Positions 12,163 to 22,220 of a DNA stretch of 64,000 nucleotides are shown piece by piece. This DNA is from Eutypella sp. D-1 (lineage: Eukaryota; Ascomycota; Sordariomycetes; Xylariales; Diatrypaceae): assembly GCA_023313575.1 (NCBI GenBank), contig JAJTTP010000013.1, positions 124,001 through 188,000 of the forward strand, in the 5' to 3' direction. The notes under the pieces are model-generated. The model made no database searches, had not been told where the DNA came from, and saw only the letters and a list, made by a program, of their open reading frames with translations. Position numbers and translations under genes: made by a program. Each line of letters begins with the position of its first letter. Position 1 is the stretch's first letter.

Positions 12163-13436
12163 CTAGTTCTCAGGTTCCGATCTCATGAAAGGCGCCTTCT
12201 CGAGAGCACTGGCTTGGATGTCCCAGACAATCCTGCCCAGCCTCACGAATTTAGGACCGAACTCATCCAGCACGTCCTCGACATCGTGGGACCGCCGGTC
12301 GAGCGAAGCAGCGTACTCCTCGTCCGTGCCGAAAGTGGCCGTTCTCCAGCTAGCCTTCCACTGCTCGATAGCCATGAGGGCCTGCGGGGCCCGGCTGCGG
12401 ACATCGGAGGCGACCATGTAGAACGAGGAACGCTTGGCGTGGCCTCTCTTTGGCTTGAAGAGCCGGACGCGGGAGAACTTGTCGAAGGTGTACAGAAGGG
12501 ACATGGTATCCCAGGCTTCCAGCTTGTGCAGGAGGACCACCATAGTGCCCCCGCTTTGGATGTGTTCCAGGCCGAGAGCCAGCTGCGTTAGGGTCAGCCG
12601 ACGCGCCTCGCGGCCAGGCGACGAGCGATAACCAGTCCGCTCCTGCGTCCGGAGGACTTGGCCGTCGCAGAGCACGAGGTTGAAAGGCTGTTGCCCTTGC
12701 GGTAGCTGGCGGGGGAGAAATTTGCCGGCGTCGGGGTGATCGTCGGGGATATCCGCGACGCCCATGTCCTCCGCTAGCATGGTGAGGTCTAGGAACTTTA
12801 TGTCTAGACGCGGGTCCTGCGGCGACAGGACCATTTTATGACCCCCGTCGGACACCGGGAGGCTGAACGCCGTGGCATGGGCTCCGGGGTTCAGGTCCAG
12901 GGCGGACTCGAGGAAGCCTCCGGGGGCGGCACACATGTCGAGGATTCTCGGGGCTGCCGTCGTCGACTGCGACGACCACTTGATTCTCATCGAGCGGCCC
13001 GTGTGCCTGTCTAGGTCCTGCGCGATGACTTTCATGAGATTATAGAAGTACTGGATCGTCTTCTCGTCTGCTTGGTCGGCATTGCGGCGCTGGGTTGCGA
13101 AGAACCTATCTCCACTTCTCGTCTCCCATCCCTAGTACTCACACAATGCTTAGTATACTTAGCCATGGGCTAGTCAGACCTCACAACTAGTCATATATGA
13201 GACGCTGTTTTTTTTACCTTCTGTCGAAGGGCGTCGAGTTTTCGGAACTCGGGGACTCTGTCAAACAAATACTGCTTGATAATGCCATGGATACTGGGTG
13301 AGGGCGACGGAGCTTTCTCCCGAGCTTCGACGTCTTCTGGTGGATTATCTGTGATTATAGACTTGTCGATGTTCTGGCCATCTTCACCTGATTTTGGTAA
13401 TCCCATGATGTCGTTGGAGAAGATACGCTGTAGCAT
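12163..13436 (-). CDS. FtsJ-like SAM-dependent methyltransferase domain protein
   Basis: Two exons (13436-13218 and 13131-12163) give 395 residues. The Rossmann methyltransferase fold is shown by motif I, ILDMCAAPGGF (residues 136-146), by NLVLCDG with Asp229, and by LLHKLE with its lysine. FtsJ/RrmJ enzymes methylate 2'-O of RNA ribose using a K-D-K-E tetrad. Here the Asp and second Lys are clear, but the place where the family has its Glu reads KRSSFYMVAS, so the last catalytic residue may be missing or supplied elsewhere. The N-terminal 70 residues are not conserved to my eye. No signal peptide or targeting sequence is obvious. The intron (13132-13217) has donor GTAAAA and acceptor TACTAG in phase 0. 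The substrate is unknown. Confidence 0.85.
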
Positions 13437-14912
13437 ACGCCAAAAGGATGGGAAATGATTAATGAGACTCTCCCAGACAGGTTTGAGATGAACCTTTGGG
13501 ATGTTAAGGGCCTAGCTAGTGTGCCCAACCCCTATTTTATACAAGTCGTCGTGTGCCTTGTCTAGGATGCCTTGCCTAGGACTTTCTGGGTATTGTCAGG
13601 CAACAGCTCTACATAATAATGGTAGGCCACCCGCATATGAGCCTGTCTTCCTTATTGGCTTCATAATATGTATGCCTCTTGAAGAGGAGGTAAACAACAG
13701 TGTCGTTTTATAGAGACGCTACCTATCTAAGTGGGCGTAAAAAGTGGGCTATCGGAAGCCAGCCTCACAAGACGTTTGGAGGGTAGCAGAGAACGTGCAG
13801 ATATATCACTTTCATCCGGCATAGCTTGTCAAATATAGGCCTGGGGTCATTTATTAGTCACTTGTTCGTTTGTCGCCCGCCGAAATGGTGCCTCTGAAAA
13901 CCCAACGAGGCTGTAGCCTGCCGTTGGGCCCATATAGCAGCCGGTGGATGGACGACCGATGCAAGCCACCCGCCCACTGCAGCAACCGCTTCACGGATCG
14001 ATGTTATTCTGCCCTCTGAGTCGACATATGCGGCTCAAAAGCTACATCATAGGCTGCCTCATTTGACTCATTCTGGTGATATAGAAGTCAAATACAAGAA
14101 ACATGTTTCATGCGGGGTTATCGGGAGCTTGATAAAAACAGCTATTCGCTAGCCTGGGCTACTTTCGACTTATGTTTCAAGACGCGTGCATGGTGATGAC
14201 GAGTAATTTCCACAGGTCGTTTTTACCTTCCATGATACCTATCGGGAAAGACAAAGAGGGCAGATTGGAAATACAGCCTGGAAGTTTCTTGGGGAGTAAA
14301 CGTGGGGTGTAGGATAGGATAAGGGTTGAAACAAGGCACACTACACTATGAAATACCTTTAGCTGGGCTGGCTGGGTACGTAAGTATGTAGCATTCCCTG
14401 CTGCGCCCAACCTGACTATCTGCATAGAAGAATAACCTCGAAAGGGCTTCACAATTCAAAACTCGATCGATATGCATTTAACAAGAATTAACCCCACCAC
14501 CCCACTCTACCTGCACAACCTGCCCACTCACTAGCTACCCTAAGTACCTCCCTAGGTAGTATTTCGGGCCACTCTCCTGGAGGTGGTACGGTACTGTACG
14601 TGGACTTGCTGCAGCTTTGCAGTTGAATACGACGTGAAGTTCTAAGTTATGGCGGGCCTTTGGCGGGGCTGTAGGTTTCAGTTTTTTTTCGGTTTTCGGG
14701 TTTCACCTGGGCAGTTTTCAGTCGTCATTTAAATACAAATACATAGGTACTTAGGTAGCTTTACCTGGACACAGTTGGAAACAACAACATCCATACCTAA
14801 ACCTTCAAGACCGCTACTTCTCACTTTCTCTTGGTTTTTTCAACACTTCAATATCGAATTAGAAAGTTCGCATTTTTAGCATACTTGGATAGATTTGCGA
14901 ACTTTTCTGAAC
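13437..14912. other. Divergent intergenic region
   Basis: This stretch separates the divergent FtsJ-like and LMW-PTP genes and must hold both promoters. Near the PTP start it has poly-pyrimidine stretches (14680-14705, 14815-14835) and two copies of the CCTAGG/ACTTAGGTA type motif (about 14545-14560 and 14743-14757). I see no gene in it. Confidence 0.5.
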
Positions 14913-15633
14913 ATGCCTAACGCATCATTAGCGGCGGGGGCTTCCGCGCAGTCACCTCAGAAGACCTCAGTGCTCTTCGTTTGTCTTGGCAACATATGCC
15001 GGTCCACTATGGCTGAGGGCGTCTTTCGATCGCTCACTAAGGACAAAGCCTCGCCATATTATCATGTTATCGGCGAGGTTGACTCCTGCGGGACGGGTAT
15101 GGTTACCGCTCCCCCTCCTTGATCTTGCATAATGCATGATTTGTTTGTCTATCTCTGCATGTTTCAAGGCTGACAGGTGTGGTGCCGAACAAGGCGGATA
15201 TCACATTGGCGACACTCCTGATGACAGGACGATGGACACGCTCCAGAAGCACGATGTTCATAACTACTACCACGAAGCCCGCCAGGTTAGTTGTTCTCTG
15301 CTCCGCCCTGTTATAATGAGCCCAAGCTGATGAGGGGCATCATCCGCGGTACAGCTCTGCAAGGGCGATTTTGATAAGTTCGACTACATCTTCGCCATGG
15401 ACAGAAGCAATCTGGAGAACATCCGGCGCTTCCAGACCCGGTGGAAGGTAAAGGACTCCAAGGCGCAAGTGAGAATGTTTGGCGACTTCTCCGGGACGAG
15501 CAGGAGCGAGGTCGTGGAGGACCCCTACTACTCCGGCGTCAATGCGTTTGAGACCGCGTACGAGCAGTGCCGCAGGTTCTCCCTCAATTTCTTATTGGAG
15601 ACGTTTCCTGAAATCACCGACCCAGTCATCTAG
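14913..15633 (+). CDS. Low-molecular-weight protein tyrosine phosphatase
   Basis: Exons 14913-15096, 15194-15285 and 15355-15633 give 184 residues. The P-loop CLGNICRS (residues 24-31) matches C-x5-R-S, with nucleophile Cys24 and the phosphate-binding Arg30. The general acid lies in DPYY (148-151), with the two tyrosines that regulate animal homologues. GTGGYHIGDTPDDRT spans the first splice and is typical. The enzyme dephosphorylates phosphotyrosine on proteins in the cytosol; yeast Ltp1 and Stp1 are relatives. It is about 20-25 residues longer than the usual 160, mostly from an Ala/Ser-rich N-terminus. All junctions are in phase; the acceptor at 15193 is weak (AACAAG) but is the only one giving the conserved sequence. 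Confidence 0.92.
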
Positions 15634-16383
15634 TCGAAAGAGACCTGGCCGGAGGAGAGGCGAGAGGAGGACGACGGGGGGTTAAAGAAAGCGACGACTT
15701 TTTGATGATCCATAATACCCCCTTACACTTGTTTGCACGCATATATACGTTATGATAGACTGATAGACATAGATGGATTTTTGGAACAGGAAGACAGAGT
15801 CGTCAGGGCACAGATGGGGTCAAAAGAAATGCACGTTCTATATGCTCATAAGTCAGGCGTTCAGGCCAAGCTAAAAACTAGACCTTACGAGGACGCGGTG
15901 ATTAAAATTAACTGGAGAGGACGCGCCATTCTGCCCAGCCAAATAGAATGGCAGGGAGCTTATTACCTCTCGAAAGTTTATCGCATTGCAGCACGGCCTA
16001 ATCCCGCTCCCTTGATCCAGGGGCCAGGATTAAAGCGGCTCGATTCCGCATCTATGTAAAGAGAGGATGGGCATATAGGAATTGCTACTAATCTATCTGG
16101 CCGTTATCCAGTAGTTGATGCAGGCTGCTCTCTGTTTGGGCTCAATTCTTCGTCACTTAGAGTCCGGGGCTGAATCCCAACAGCTGCCGTAAGCCGCGGA
16201 CGCCCTCGTTTCCAGGCTAGTGCGCAATCGGGCCACTCCATGAACCCCCTGCACATCCCCTCACACGGGCTGCAGAGGCTGCACCGATGTCATACGGTTT
16301 CTTATTTATTCGCAGCGTCCAGAATTTTTCGCAACCAAGTCTGCATTTAATGTTCATATTGAGTGGTGTAATTAAGCTTCACT
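15634..16383. other. Convergent intergenic gap
   Basis: The gap lies between the 3' ends of the LMW-PTP and rhodopsin-domain genes. A 108-codon open frame at 15733-16059 lacks coding character and a proper start, so I take it as chance. Confidence 0.5.
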
Positions 16384-17838
16384 TCATCGCCAGCGCTCAT
16401 CGAGGCCTCTCGATCTCAGCTCCCAATCTTCCGCGTCTGCCAGGTTGTCCGGCTTCCTGGAACTGGCATGGGAGTTCTGCACCGTCACGTCACGCTGGAC
16501 GCTGATTTTACTATAGCCTCGACTTTGCTGGCTCTCTGGGGCTTCAGACTCCGTCACCGATAACCCGATTATTTTCTCGACGAGAGGCCGGTAAGTGATG
16601 CTGCAGCACGCCACGATCCCCGTGAAGACTTCCACGCCGGAGAGGACTCCCGGCCAGACGGTGTCCCCTACGTAGAGAAGCGGTTAGGTATACCTGATGC
16701 GATATGCGAACGGATAATGAGTCGTGTGAGGATGGTAAGGTGGTTGAAACTTACAGCTTGGGTCATATATGGCCTGCTTCCCACTCTCTGGGTCAGAGGT
16801 TGTCCCTGCCATCGAAGCCTGTCTAGCATAGAATAGGCGGGCAATGCTAACAATGCAGGCACTTTGGGAGAAGAGTAACAAGTAAGCACGAAGGATTGCA
16901 ACCCTAGTTGTGGCTTGGGGGATTTAACCTACATGCTACCCACAGCGAACGCGCCTGAGAGAAGTACCTTGCGTCGCGTCGACATGCGGAGTCTCCATAG
17001 TAGAGGCATCGGGGTGCCCAGGATCAGGAAGTCAAGCAACACGTTGAATATGCCGATGATCAAGGTGACGGTGCCGTAGTCGATGCATCGGCCCGGGATG
17101 GAGCTGTCCCAACCCTTCGCGATGGGGTAGCAGCTCAGGATACTGGGGAGCCATGCTGCCAGGGCCCAGGACATTATAATCGCGCCGAATATGAAGAGGG
17201 TATTTCGGAACCGCCTGCCGGGGAAGATGCGGTGGTAAAGGAAGAGGACTGCGACGTTCTGGTGTCAGACTGACCGAACAGACGAAAAAGCCAGAGCTGA
17301 CATGCCAACAAGGCGGCTTATCAATGTGAAACTCCCGGGGATCTACTTACTGGAACACTTCACACTGGCCATCCCGAAAACATAAAAGCTCACCATTATG
17401 TAACTACACTGGGTTCCATATAAGCCAACTGTTGCGAGTTTGGACGGGGCTCAATCAATCACTCACAATGGTGAACGCTCGGAAGTCGGTGACCAGGTTT
17501 ACATGTCGGCCTATGCCATACCGTGTCATGACGCTGAATGCCGTCGCATAGCACACGTACAATATCTAATGCAGAGGGCATTACGTTCAGCGCGCTAAAC
17601 ATTCAGACTCCTCATTTCAGGGGCGATACTGGGAGAGACCCACGTATGCGAGGAACAAGCAGTAATCGTCTTTTCCCAAGCCAGTGCGTCCCAAACGGCG
17701 AGCGCAAAATCGCAGGACCACGGCGATCGTCGCGGCGGCGACACAGATCCCGTTGGAAATGTGTATGGAGGGCACCCGCGTCTCGGAGCTGTGATCTTGC
17801 AAGTACTTGAGTTGCTCCGGCGTGAATGCGGCGGACAT
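16384..17838 (-). CDS. Fungal rhodopsin-domain seven-transmembrane protein
   Basis: Six exons (17838-17644, 17565-17467, 17408-17364, 17258-16933, 16861-16755, 16667-16384) join in phase to 351 residues. The product has the layout of the fungal SAT4/PTH11-related rhodopsin-domain family: a first helix after VPSIHISNG, the LRFCARR cytoplasmic loop, GKDDYCLFLAY before helix 2, LFLYHRIFP, the Cys-containing outer loop ending in RCID, the FNVLLDFLILGTPMPLLWRL helix, CIVSIARL and VEVFTGIVACC in the last helices. The C-terminal 90 residues are polar and probably cytoplasmic. Members are plasma-membrane proteins, some acting as receptors in appressorium formation; the ligand here is unknown. The donor at 17363 (GTGAAG) was used because the stronger GTAAGT at 17350 does not keep the frame; a transcript might show otherwise. 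An in-frame ATG at 17907 would add 23 residues. Confidence 0.82.
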
Positions 17839-18589
17839 GGCGGGCGGGTTGCGGTGGCGGCGTTCGTGCCACGATAATACCGTATACTCGGGGTGGTGCT
17901 CACGCACGGAAGGCAGGCTGCCCTGCCACCGTAGGGCCGGGACGCATTGCCTTACTTATGGTGACAGTGCATCTAGGATCCTTCGCCCCCCCCTTACTTG
18001 AAGGAGGGTGGTTGCTGACCTCATGCTATAGATAACCCATGGGTCCACATGCAGGCCGCGTATATACGATGCAACGTCGAGCTGACGATAATTTAAAAGA
18101 AATACTGCCGACGTAGGGAAAATCCGTGTGATATCCCTCGTCCGACCTTGGCGATCTAATTGCTTCACTAGCAAAATCATCGTCACGCTAAAGCAAGGGA
18201 TTTTGCTGTTGTGATACGCACATGCGTTGGGGAAGATAAAAAAAACCGTTTTTTATCATGATGCCATTGGTTAGAGTAGTTACTGCAAGCGAATCTGACA
18301 GCATGAGCACACAGAATTTGTGGTGCTATGCATGAGTATAAGTAAGCACCACCAGGCCGATCGCTCGCGTCCTCCTGCCCGGTGGCGCCGGCATCTTTTA
18401 CCGACAACGCTCTTTCGTGTTTCGTTTCTTTCAAAAGGAGATTGCAATCCATCAAGAAGAAACAAGCCTCTACGCCACGGTGTCTTATCGGTCACACGGA
18501 TCTAGAATCTGTACTTGGACTGTGGACAGCTACGGACTCCCATTCCCCCCTTTCGTCACCACGCGGAAATTAACAGGTGTCACGGCATC
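17839..18589. other. Divergent intergenic region
   Basis: This 751-base region separates the divergent rhodopsin-domain and polytopic membrane-protein genes and must contain both promoters. TATATA at 18060-18065 lies about 220 bases upstream of the minus-strand start. No gene is seen. Confidence 0.45.
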
Positions 18590-19720
18590 ATGGCACCGGC
18601 GACGACCAGAGTGCTGCGCGCCATCAGCGCAGTGCCATTCCTGTTGCTAGGGGCCTGGTCTTTCAGTGTGATGGACTTGGATAAGATGACCGCCCACACT
18701 AAACCCATCGCTGACGCCGGCGTGATCCAATGGGAGGGCGGCAAGGTCGACATTATTGACCACTTCTATAACGTCGAGGTTCTTGACACGATATGGCGTG
18801 GCGGCGTTGCGACATTCTCGCCGTCAACCCTAGGTTTCGACGCCATCGCCTCGTGGCAGTTCTTCTCCTTCCTCGTTGACATCGGTCCCATCTACGCCAT
18901 CTGGATCTTGGAGTCGTATCGAAGCGCAAACGCTTGGACGCCGATGTATCTGTAAGCTTGATCCCCGGATATAAGCCCGCACATGAAAAGCGCGAATAAG
19001 AAGCTGACTTGGATGTGCCCTAGCCCGACTTTATTCACAGTAGCAGGACAGTTCCTAGGCATAGGGCCAGTATCCGGTGTATTCTATTTTCTGTATATCA
19101 CCTTTGGTCCAACCTCTTCGGATCTGGCCCGCTCTACCCAAGGTCGGACCATTTGGCATAAAGGGACGACCATCCACCTCCTCCTCACCATTCTGCTCCT
19201 CCATACATCCGAGGTCTTCGCCATGTTCCTGGCGCCCGATTTTGACACGCGCCATTACTGGACCTGGGCTTGGCAACTGTCTCCGTTGTGGATTGGCATT
19301 GCCAATTCCGTGCTGGACCAAGCACTGAGTCTCCTGCGACTGAAGAGAACACTGTCCACCTCCTCACCCGCAACTCTGCTACTCGCACTAGGACTGGTTT
19401 CCAGCGGCGTCTGGCTCTACGCCTTGGTATTCTCGCCCTACACGCTAGCAGAGACTTTCATACCCGACGTCGAGCAATTCGAATACGTTGCGCATTCGCG
19501 GAGAGCCCTGCAAGCAGACGAGCTGGGCGTGGTCTCTACCAGTCTTCTATGGCAGGCCTCATCGTTCTTCGACCTGTATAGTGCCGGGCTGCTGGGAAGC
19601 GAGTGGCTCTTCTATGCCGCATCCCTTCCAATAATTGCGGTTGGTTTGGGACCCGGTACCGCAATTCTAGTAGGGTGGTATTTGCGAGAGAGGGCATTAG
19701 CGTCGTCACCTAAGAGATAG
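18590..19720 (+). CDS. Polytopic membrane protein, function unknown
   Basis: Exons 18590-18951 and 19024-19720 join in phase (CT|C across the junction) to give 352 residues. There are about seven to eight hydrophobic segments: AISAVPFLLLGAW at the N-terminus, one around FFSFLVDIGPIYAIWILE, one across FTVAGQFLGIGPVSGVFYFL, HLLLTILLLHTSEVFAMFL, the WIGIANSVLD region, LLLALGLVSSGVWLYALVF and a last one near PIIAVGLGPGTAILVGWYL. It carries no motif I can name with confidence. Fungal membrane proteins of this size occur in terpenoid and indole-diterpene clusters, and it lies tail to tail with a UbiA-superfamily enzyme, so a shared role in an isoprenoid pathway is possible but unproven. The start was chosen because it gives a short polar N-terminus before the first helix. 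Confidence 0.75.
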
Positions 19721-20116
19721 ATATTCGAGCTATTCCTTGAATTCTTTAAGCATAGATGTAGTAGAAATTTTGACGAGGGGCAATGGCGTAGAGTTAGGGA
19801 CTATTGGGTTTCAGATGCTCCTGTAGGCTAAAACAGGCCCCTTTTGTGTGAAAGGGGCTGATGCTAGTTGCAATATGCAAAAGAAAAGGGGAGCCGGGGG
19901 GGGGGGGGGATGCTGGGAAAAGGACATAGAAATAAAGAAATGTAAAATGAAAATAAACACCCAGAGAGAAGTGAAATCGCAATGATACGAGCACGATCAA
20001 TTCCGTTCCACCTCCTTTCTATATGCAAAGGGACATTGCAATTGCAAGCTCCCAAATGCGACCGGTATTGTCCACACTAATTTCTAACCAGCCCGCTTTT
20101 TGAAACCTGTTCCCAA
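19721..20116. other. Convergent gap with G14 tract
   Basis: The 396-base gap between two converging genes holds a run of 14 G at 19896-19909 within a purine-rich stretch. No ORF of coding character is present. Confidence 0.5.
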
Positions 20117-21094
20117 TCAATATGACCGGTAGCTCTTCAGAACCGGCACAGCAACCAACGCCTGCAACCAAACCGTAAACAGCCTCCAAGCGTGTATATC
20201 GCCCATCCTATGCCGCCTCAAGAACAGATTACCTACGAGAACCAGGCCAGCAACAGCGGGCACGACTCCCTCGCGCCACGCATCCCAGAAGACACAGGTG
20301 ACTAGCGTCCATAGCACCGCCATGGCCGCGACCAGGATCCTAGCGGGCAGGTCTCCAATGACGAGCGGCACGGTGCGCCTGCCCGCCGCCTTGTCCCCCT
20401 CCACGTCCCTGAAGTCCTGCGTGTGACAGGCAGTCGCCAGCGTAGCGGCCAAGATGAGCAGCCAGACGGCAGCGGATCCGGTGCCAGCGAACACGGAGCT
20501 CTCGGTGGCGACCTCGAGAGGGCCGGCGAGGAAGCAGCACACGCCGACGGCATTATGGACGTTCTTCAGGACGGGGTTGCTGGCGCCGCCGAACTCGTTA
20601 TACCAGACATGGAAAGAAACAAGAATGACGTAGGGCCAGAAGCCGCCGATGGTTCGGGCGACGAGGAAGCAGAGCGGGTGGAGGGCGTTGAGGAGGCGTT
20701 TTGCTTGGGGCGGGGTGAGGCGGCCGGCGGGGATGGGGCGCCAGGGCTTGTTGAGGCGGTCCTCGGCGATGGTGCTAGGGCTGCGCTGGTTGTGCAGGCA
20801 GAAGAGGAGGATGTTGCACGCGGACCAGAGCAGCATGCGCGGAGCGCGCGTCGTGGTTAGGATCGTGCGGACGCCCAGCGCGGGTCCCATGGAGAATTGC
20901 GGCGCGATGAGTGCGTTTGCCGTCCCGAAGAGGAACCCCGATAACACGATGTCGCCTAGGTTGCTAAAGCAGGCTAGGTACATCGTGTATGCGTGGTAGA
21001 GCAGGAAGCGTATCGGGCTCGATAGAGATCTGAGGATGCTGGAAGGGCGAGCCGTAGACTTGGGCCCGCCCGGGTTTGCCACGCAGCTAGACAT
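20117..21094 (-). CDS. UbiA-superfamily prenyltransferase or UbiA-type terpene cyclase
   Basis: A single exon encodes 325 residues with about eight hydrophobic helices. The two Asp-rich motifs that bind the diphosphate through magnesium are NQRSPSTIAED (102-112), followed by NKPWRP, and DFRDVEGD (227-234). The superfamily includes aromatic prenyltransferases for quinones and fungal meroterpenoids, and also membrane terpene cyclases such as Fma-TC of the fumagillin pathway; the NKPWRPIPAGR block and the HTQDFRDVEGDKA segment fit the less-studied fungal branch that contains Fma-TC, but I cannot tell substrate or reaction. It is probably located in the endoplasmic reticulum or another endomembrane. 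The gene has no intron, unlike most neighbours. It converges on the polytopic membrane-protein gene. Start: the ATG at 21094; the frame is open slightly upstream without another ATG. Confidence 0.85.
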   Translation of the reverse strand: MSSCVANPGGPKSTARPSSILRSLSSPIRFLLYHAYTMYLACFSNLGDIVLSGFLFGTANALIAPQFSMGPALGVRTILTTTRAPRMLLWSACNILLFCLHNQRSPSTIAEDRLNKPWRPIPAGRLTPPQAKRLLNALHPLCFLVARTIGGFWPYVILVSFHVWYNEFGGASNPVLKNVHNAVGVCCFLAGPLEVATESSVFAGTGSAAVWLLILAATLATACHTQDFRDVEGDKAAGRRTVPLVIGDLPARILVAAMAVLWTLVTCVFWDAWREGVVPAVAGLVLVGNLFLRRHRMGDIHAWRLFTVWLQALVAVPVLKSYRSY

Positions 21095-21265
21095 TGTGAA
21101 TTGCACGAAGGTGATACGGCCTAGAGGTGGGTGCCGTTATGATCTAAGGGTAAAAAGGGGCTGGCTACTTGAGCAACTCGCTGTGGAGTCTAGACGAGAA
21201 GGGTGAAGAGAATATCATTGCCTTGCGTCCCCCTCCCCTCCTCTCTCTATGAATTAGACGCCATG

Positions 21266-21273
21266 CTTATATA
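21266..21273 (-). promoter_or_regulatory. Possible TATA box of the UbiA gene
   Basis: TATATAAG on the minus strand lies about 175 bases upstream of the UbiA start codon. Position and sequence suit a core promoter; function is inferred. Confidence 0.4.
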
Positions 21274-22192
21274 CACCCGTGAAGACTGCTCCTAAACTCG
21301 TTTGCTTAACCCATCGAACCAAGTCAATCTTTAGGGATTACTTCTAAGCCGGTTATGTCAGATCAGACGGACGAGTCAACCTCGGTATCCACACACGTGA
21401 ATACACAACATAGAATTTCTCTCATAAGACAAGCCAATTCCTCGCCGCCTCATGAGGATAACTGGCGGATCTGACCTGCCGTGACGTGACCGATATGAGG
21501 TCTGGTTCGAACTTCGCCATGATAGGGCGCTGGTTATACGGATCAACAAGTAATGTCTCTGTGGGGTTGAACAGGAAAGTCGGTGATTGTTTTTTTTTTT
21601 TTTCGAGAAGTTAGAACCGCCCAATAGGTTACGGGATGGACACAATCTAGTTCCGGATAAGATCGATCAAAGCGCATCGTGCTTCACCGCCGTGCATTGC
21701 TTGCGATCCTGACATGCATGAGAAAGCTTCGCTCGCCAGATCCGCCTCACGAGATCGGCCCGCCGGTTTCCTCCCGCCCCCACCGCTCCTGGCCGAGAGG
21801 CAGAATTTCGCCTTCCGCATCCGTAGCTCCCTATCGTTCAACCCCGGCGAGGATTAAACGCATGTAAGCCCTAGGGGTATCCCGTCCTCGGCAATCACGC
21901 TGAAAGAGGACTCCTCCCCTGGGGGTCCGCTCCCTGTCGATCGTTAGTAATTTCAGTCTGCTAAATCACTACCTATGAACCGAGATAATATTTATCGGGC
22001 CGGCGGGGTTTTCTCTCTTTTGGTTCTACTTGACCTGTCAAGTCCGTAATTCTCTCATCCATGGGGGCGAGTATCAGCATTTAGGTAACCACTCGGTCCC
22101 GGGAGACAGGACGCTAGGATCTCCTCGAAATCCTGAGATAGGGGGTGAATAAGGGGGGGGGGGGATTGAAGCAGCAAAAAGGATGACAAGGC

Positions 22193-22220
22193 TGTCTGTC
22201 TGTCTGTCTGTCTGTCTGTC
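22193..22220. repeat. (TGTC)7 microsatellite
   Basis: Seven uninterrupted TGTC units follow a G12 tract 28 bases upstream. A shorter run of the same unit occurs at 28730-28744. Confidence 0.9.

Noticed and set aside
15733..16059. 108-codon open frame after the LMW-PTP gene
   Set aside because: No ATG start at its beginning, no codon bias, and it lies where the 3' UTR of the phosphatase is expected.
20423..20999. Plus-strand open frames over the UbiA gene
   Set aside because: Both asp-rich motifs and helices are on the minus strand; the plus-strand frames are low-complexity shadows.
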